From Ensifer sp. LC163 (GTDB lineage Bacteria; Pseudomonadota; Alphaproteobacteria; Rhizobiales; Rhizobiaceae): DNA of 64,000 nucleotides. Of this stretch, positions 61,636 through 64,000 are shown one piece after another; positions within the stretch are counted from its first letter, which is position 1, and each line of letters starts with the position of its first letter. Where the stretch lies: contig NZ_MBSS01000002.1 in the NCBI RefSeq assembly GCF_001695855.1, positions 1-64,000 on the forward strand, given 5' to 3'. The position numbers were made by a program, and so were the translations under genes. Under the pieces are notes generated by a model, which saw nothing but the letters and a program-made list of their open reading frames with translations, made no database searches and was not told the origin of the DNA.

Positions 61636-62580
61636 ATGGCATTCTTCGACAGAGCAAAGCTGCTTTTGGCAGGGGCGGTCGCCGTCGCGACGCTCGGCAC
61701 AGCCTCGGTTCGGGCTGAGGAGAAGTTCGACCTCAGCCCGGATACGTCCAACCGTGTGCGCACTGAGCGAAACGAAGCGGCGATCAAGGCGATCGCGCCT
61801 GACTTCAAGTTCGTGAACCCCGGCAAGTTCACCGTTGCCGTCAACCCCTGGGATCCGCCGATCGCGACCTATGCATCGGACTCGAAGACCGTCGTCGGCG
61901 CCGATCCTGACCTCGCCTCGTTGGTGGCCGATTCCCTCGGCCTCGAGCTGGATCTCGTGGCGGTCGCCTGGGCCGACTGGCCGCTCGGCGTCGCGTCGGG
62001 CAAGTATGACGCGGTGATCAGCAACGTGACCGTAACCGAAGAGCGCAAGGAAAAGTTCGATTTCTCCACCTACCGCCGCGACGTGCTCGGCTTCTTCGTC
62101 AAGTCCGACAGCCCGATCACCTCGATCAAGGAGCCGAAGGACGTGGCGGGCCTCAAGGTGATCACCGGCGCCGGCACCAACCAGGAAAAGATCATCCTGG
62201 AATGGGACAGGCAGAATGTCGCCGCCGGGCTGAAGCCGATCGAGGTGCAGTATTACGACGATCGCGCGGCTGGCGACCTGGCGCTGCAATCCGGTCGTGC
62301 CGACGTCGAATTCAATCCCAATGCGACACGCGCCTATGCCGCTTCGATCCGCAACGATACCAAGGTCGTCGGCATCGCCAGCGGCGGCTGGCCGCTCACC
62401 GCCGAGATCGCGGTGACGACCCGCAAGGGCGGCGGGCTTGCCGACGCGATTACCCTTGCCGTCAACGACCTCATCAAGAACGGCAAATACGGCGAAGTGC
62501 TGAAGCGCTGGAGCCTGACCGACGAGGCTGTGGATGCGTCGCAGACCAACCCTCCGGGCCTGCCGAAGAGCGGCTCCTGA
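61636..62580 (+). CDS. Amino-acid ABC transporter substrate-binding protein
   Basis: A 314-residue periplasmic solute-binding protein of family 3, with a signal peptide (cleavage near VRA-EEKF, residue 29), FTVAVNPWDPPIATYA, GKYDAVISNVTVTEERKEKF and GADPDLASLVADSLGLELDL. The start at 61636 has GGAG nine nt upstream; an ATG five codons earlier is less well placed. It supplies the fused permease-ATPase. A second, truncated relative follows 76 nt downstream. The ligand is probably an amino acid or a modified cysteine. Confidence 0.88.
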   Translation: MAFFDRAKLLLAGAVAVATLGTASVRAEEKFDLSPDTSNRVRTERNEAAIKAIAPDFKFVNPGKFTVAVNPWDPPIATYASDSKTVVGADPDLASLVADSLGLELDLVAVAWADWPLGVASGKYDAVISNVTVTEERKEKFDFSTYRRDVLGFFVKSDSPITSIKEPKDVAGLKVITGAGTNQEKIILEWDRQNVAAGLKPIEVQYYDDRAAGDLALQSGRADVEFNPNATRAYAASIRNDTKVVGIASGGWPLTAEIAVTTRKGGGLADAITLAVNDLIKNGKYGEVLKRWSLTDEAVDASQTNPPGLPKSGS

Positions 62581-62656
62581 CCGTAACCCTTTGCGGGCCG
62601 GCATGTGCACGTGCCGCCGGCCCGCTCGTCCAACACCTCTTCCGGAGACGACAGAT

Positions 62657-63178
62657 ATGCTCGGTTTAGCCGCACTACGCCCCTCGTTCATCGCAGCATT
62701 TGCGACGGCACTCGTCCATCTCGGCCCTGCGCTGGCAGCCGATGGCTTCGACTTCAGTCCGGAGCAACCTGGACGCATCCGTGCCGAGCGAAACGAAGCG
62801 GCGATTGCGGTGATACCGCCAAGCTTCAAATTCGTGACCCCGGGTAAATTCACCGTCGCCGTCAGCCCCGGCGGGCCGCCGCTTGCGACCTACGCGACGG
62901 ACGCAAGAACGGTGATCGGTGCGGATCCGGACTACGCCCAGGCGGTCGCCGACAGTCTCGGACTGACGCTGGAACTCGTGCCGATCGCCTGGATCGATTG
63001 GCCGCTCGGCCTGACGTCGGGCAAATACGATGCGGTGATTTCCAACGTCGGCGTGACGGAACAGCGCAAGGAGAAGTTCGACTTTTCGAGCTACCGCCAG
63101 GGATTGCACGGCTTCTTCGTGAGGGCTGACAGCGCGGTCACCTCGATCAAGGAGCCGAAGGAAGGCGTGCAACGATGA
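62657..63178 (+). pseudogene. Truncated paralogue of the substrate-binding protein
   Basis: A 173-codon frame closely related to the preceding binding protein: RAERNEAAIAVIPPSFKFV, GKFTVAVSPGGPPLATYATD and GKYDAVISNVGVTEQRKEKF. It stops at residue 173, right after SIKEPKEGVQR, where the full-length copy continues for about 140 residues. No remnant of the missing lobe follows; the next gene's ATG overlaps the TGA (ATGA, 63175-63178). Half of a bilobed binding protein cannot close on ligand, so it is probably non-functional. An internal deletion in the natural genome or in assembly would explain it. Confidence 0.7.
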
Positions 63179-64000
63179 CGAACCACAAGATCTCGATCGA
63201 TCACATCGGCTTTCTGACGCCGGGAAACTATGCGAGCGACGATCCGTTGGCGGGTCTTGAGCAGACGCTGCGCCTGCTCGAATATGGCGAGACGATCGGT
63301 TTCGCCAGCGCCTGGGTGAGACAGCGCCATCTGGAACCCGGCATCTCGTCGGCGGCCGCCTTTCTGGCGGCGGCGACCCAGAGGACGGACCGCATTCAGC
63401 TCGGCACGGCGGTTATCCCGATCGGCTACGAAAACCCCTACCGTCTGGCAGAGGACCTTTCGACTGTTGACGTCCTGTCGCGTGGCCGCCTGAACGTTGG
63501 CTTGAGTGCGGGGCGCCCGCCGCATGTGGATCTCATCGGACCACTCGCCTTCGATGGGGACTGGTCCGCCTACGATTTCTCGCATCAGCGGGTTCTGCGT
63601 TTTGCCGGTAATCTGCGCGGGGAGTTTCTCGGCGATGAGTACACCGTCATCAAGACGCCGTTCGGCCCACAGCGTCCGCGGCTACAGCCCCATGCCAAGG
63701 GGCTTGCCGACAGGCTCTGGTACGGCGGGGGCTCCTTGCGCTCGGCCCGGTGGGCTGGCGAGAACGGTTTCAACCTGCTGATCGGCAACGTCACGACCGG
63801 CGAGCAGACGGACGACTTCTTTGAGGCACAGGCACGCCAACTCGAAACCTATCGGCAGGCTGGCGGGACAAGCAGGCGCGTTGCGCTTGGCCGCGTGATC
63901 GTCCCATTCGATGGCGCGGACGCCAGCACCCGCCGCCGGTATCTTGACTATGCCGCCGGCCGGCATGAGCGCACGCTGACGCCGCAGGGCGAGCGGCGCA
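63175..64000 (+). CDS. Luciferase-like flavin monooxygenase (partial, runs off the window)
   Basis: The frame begins with ATG overlapping the truncated binding-protein stop and stays open to the last base (275 codons visible). The peptide starts MTNHKISIDHIGFLTPGNYA and has GFASAWVRQRHLEPGISSAA, VLSRGRLNVGLSAGRPPH and LWYGGGSLRSARWAGENGFN, a typical bacterial luciferase-like monooxygenase. It appears to be another oxidative member of the same salvage operon. The C-terminus is outside the window. Confidence 0.85.
   Translation, partial: MTNHKISIDHIGFLTPGNYASDDPLAGLEQTLRLLEYGETIGFASAWVRQRHLEPGISSAAAFLAAATQRTDRIQLGTAVIPIGYENPYRLAEDLSTVDVLSRGRLNVGLSAGRPPHVDLIGPLAFDGDWSAYDFSHQRVLRFAGNLRGEFLGDEYTVIKTPFGPQRPRLQPHAKGLADRLWYGGGSLRSARWAGENGFNLLIGNVTTGEQTDDFFEAQARQLETYRQAGGTSRRVALGRVIVPFDGADASTRRRYLDYAAGRHERTLTPQGERR

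Noticed and set aside
1-64000. tRNA, rRNA, CRISPR arrays, insertion sequences, riboswitches
   Set aside because: I looked for cloverleaf-like arms, regular spacer repeats and transposase motifs and found none I could support; a covariance-model search would be decisive.

Overview
The window looks like chromosome or megaplasmid DNA from a Rhizobiaceae alphaproteobacterium, probably Ensifer/Sinorhizobium or a close relative. The grounds are high GC, compact same-strand operons joined by ATGA or TGATG overlaps, DUF992 and DUF922 proteins, ExoF/ExoP/ExoY-like polysaccharide proteins and GntR/LysR/LuxR regulators of rhizobial type. I saw no tRNA, rRNA, CRISPR array, insertion sequence or phage gene. 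All identifications rest on reading motifs by eye; no database was searched.

Left end (1-13,000): the tail of an electron-transfer flavoprotein alpha gene; a FadR-type GntR regulator with an MFS exporter; a purine-salvage operon (adenine deaminase paralogue, NCS2 purine permease, adenine deaminase) facing a LysR regulator; a DUF1801 protein; a QseBC/PmrAB-like two-component system preceded by an exact PmrA-type box and facing an L,D-transpeptidase lipoprotein; and a DUF808 membrane protein.

13,077-19,000: a TetR regulator with a long inverted-repeat operator, followed by an RND adaptor and pump, then a secreted DUF922 putative metallopeptidase.

19,272-54,327: a large exopolysaccharide locus. 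It begins with two regulators (an atypical LuxR with a degenerate receiver and a Crp/Fnr protein). The Wzx/Wzy pathway is complete: initiating phosphoglycosyltransferase, three glycosyltransferases, Wzx flippase, Wzy polymerase, ExoP/Wzc-like copolymerase, ExoF/Wza-like export protein, pyruvyltransferase and a GH16 glycanase. In its middle sits a 13-kb NRPS-PKS assembly line (A-PCP; KS-AT-ACP-AMT-C-A-PCP; C-remnant A-PCP-TE). With it are an unusual formyltransferase/GINT1-like protein, a phosphopantetheinyl transferase, a DegT aminotransferase and a GMC oxidoreductase. The simplest reading is that a short peptide/polyketide containing a beta-amino unit is made here and either decorates the polysaccharide or is exported with it. 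This is the most novel part of the window. The last NRPS protein carries a gutted adenylation domain, a condensation motif lacking the catalytic His, and a thioesterase with a Cys nucleophile.

Right end (54,671-64,000): a DUF992 secreted protein, then an operon of flavin-dependent monooxygenases, an M20 deacetylase, a GNAT acetyltransferase and an amino-acid ABC importer. Its content matches known salvage pathways for S-modified cysteines (acetylate, oxidatively cleave the C-S bond, deacetylate). It contains a truncated second binding-protein gene and runs off the right edge in another monooxygenase.
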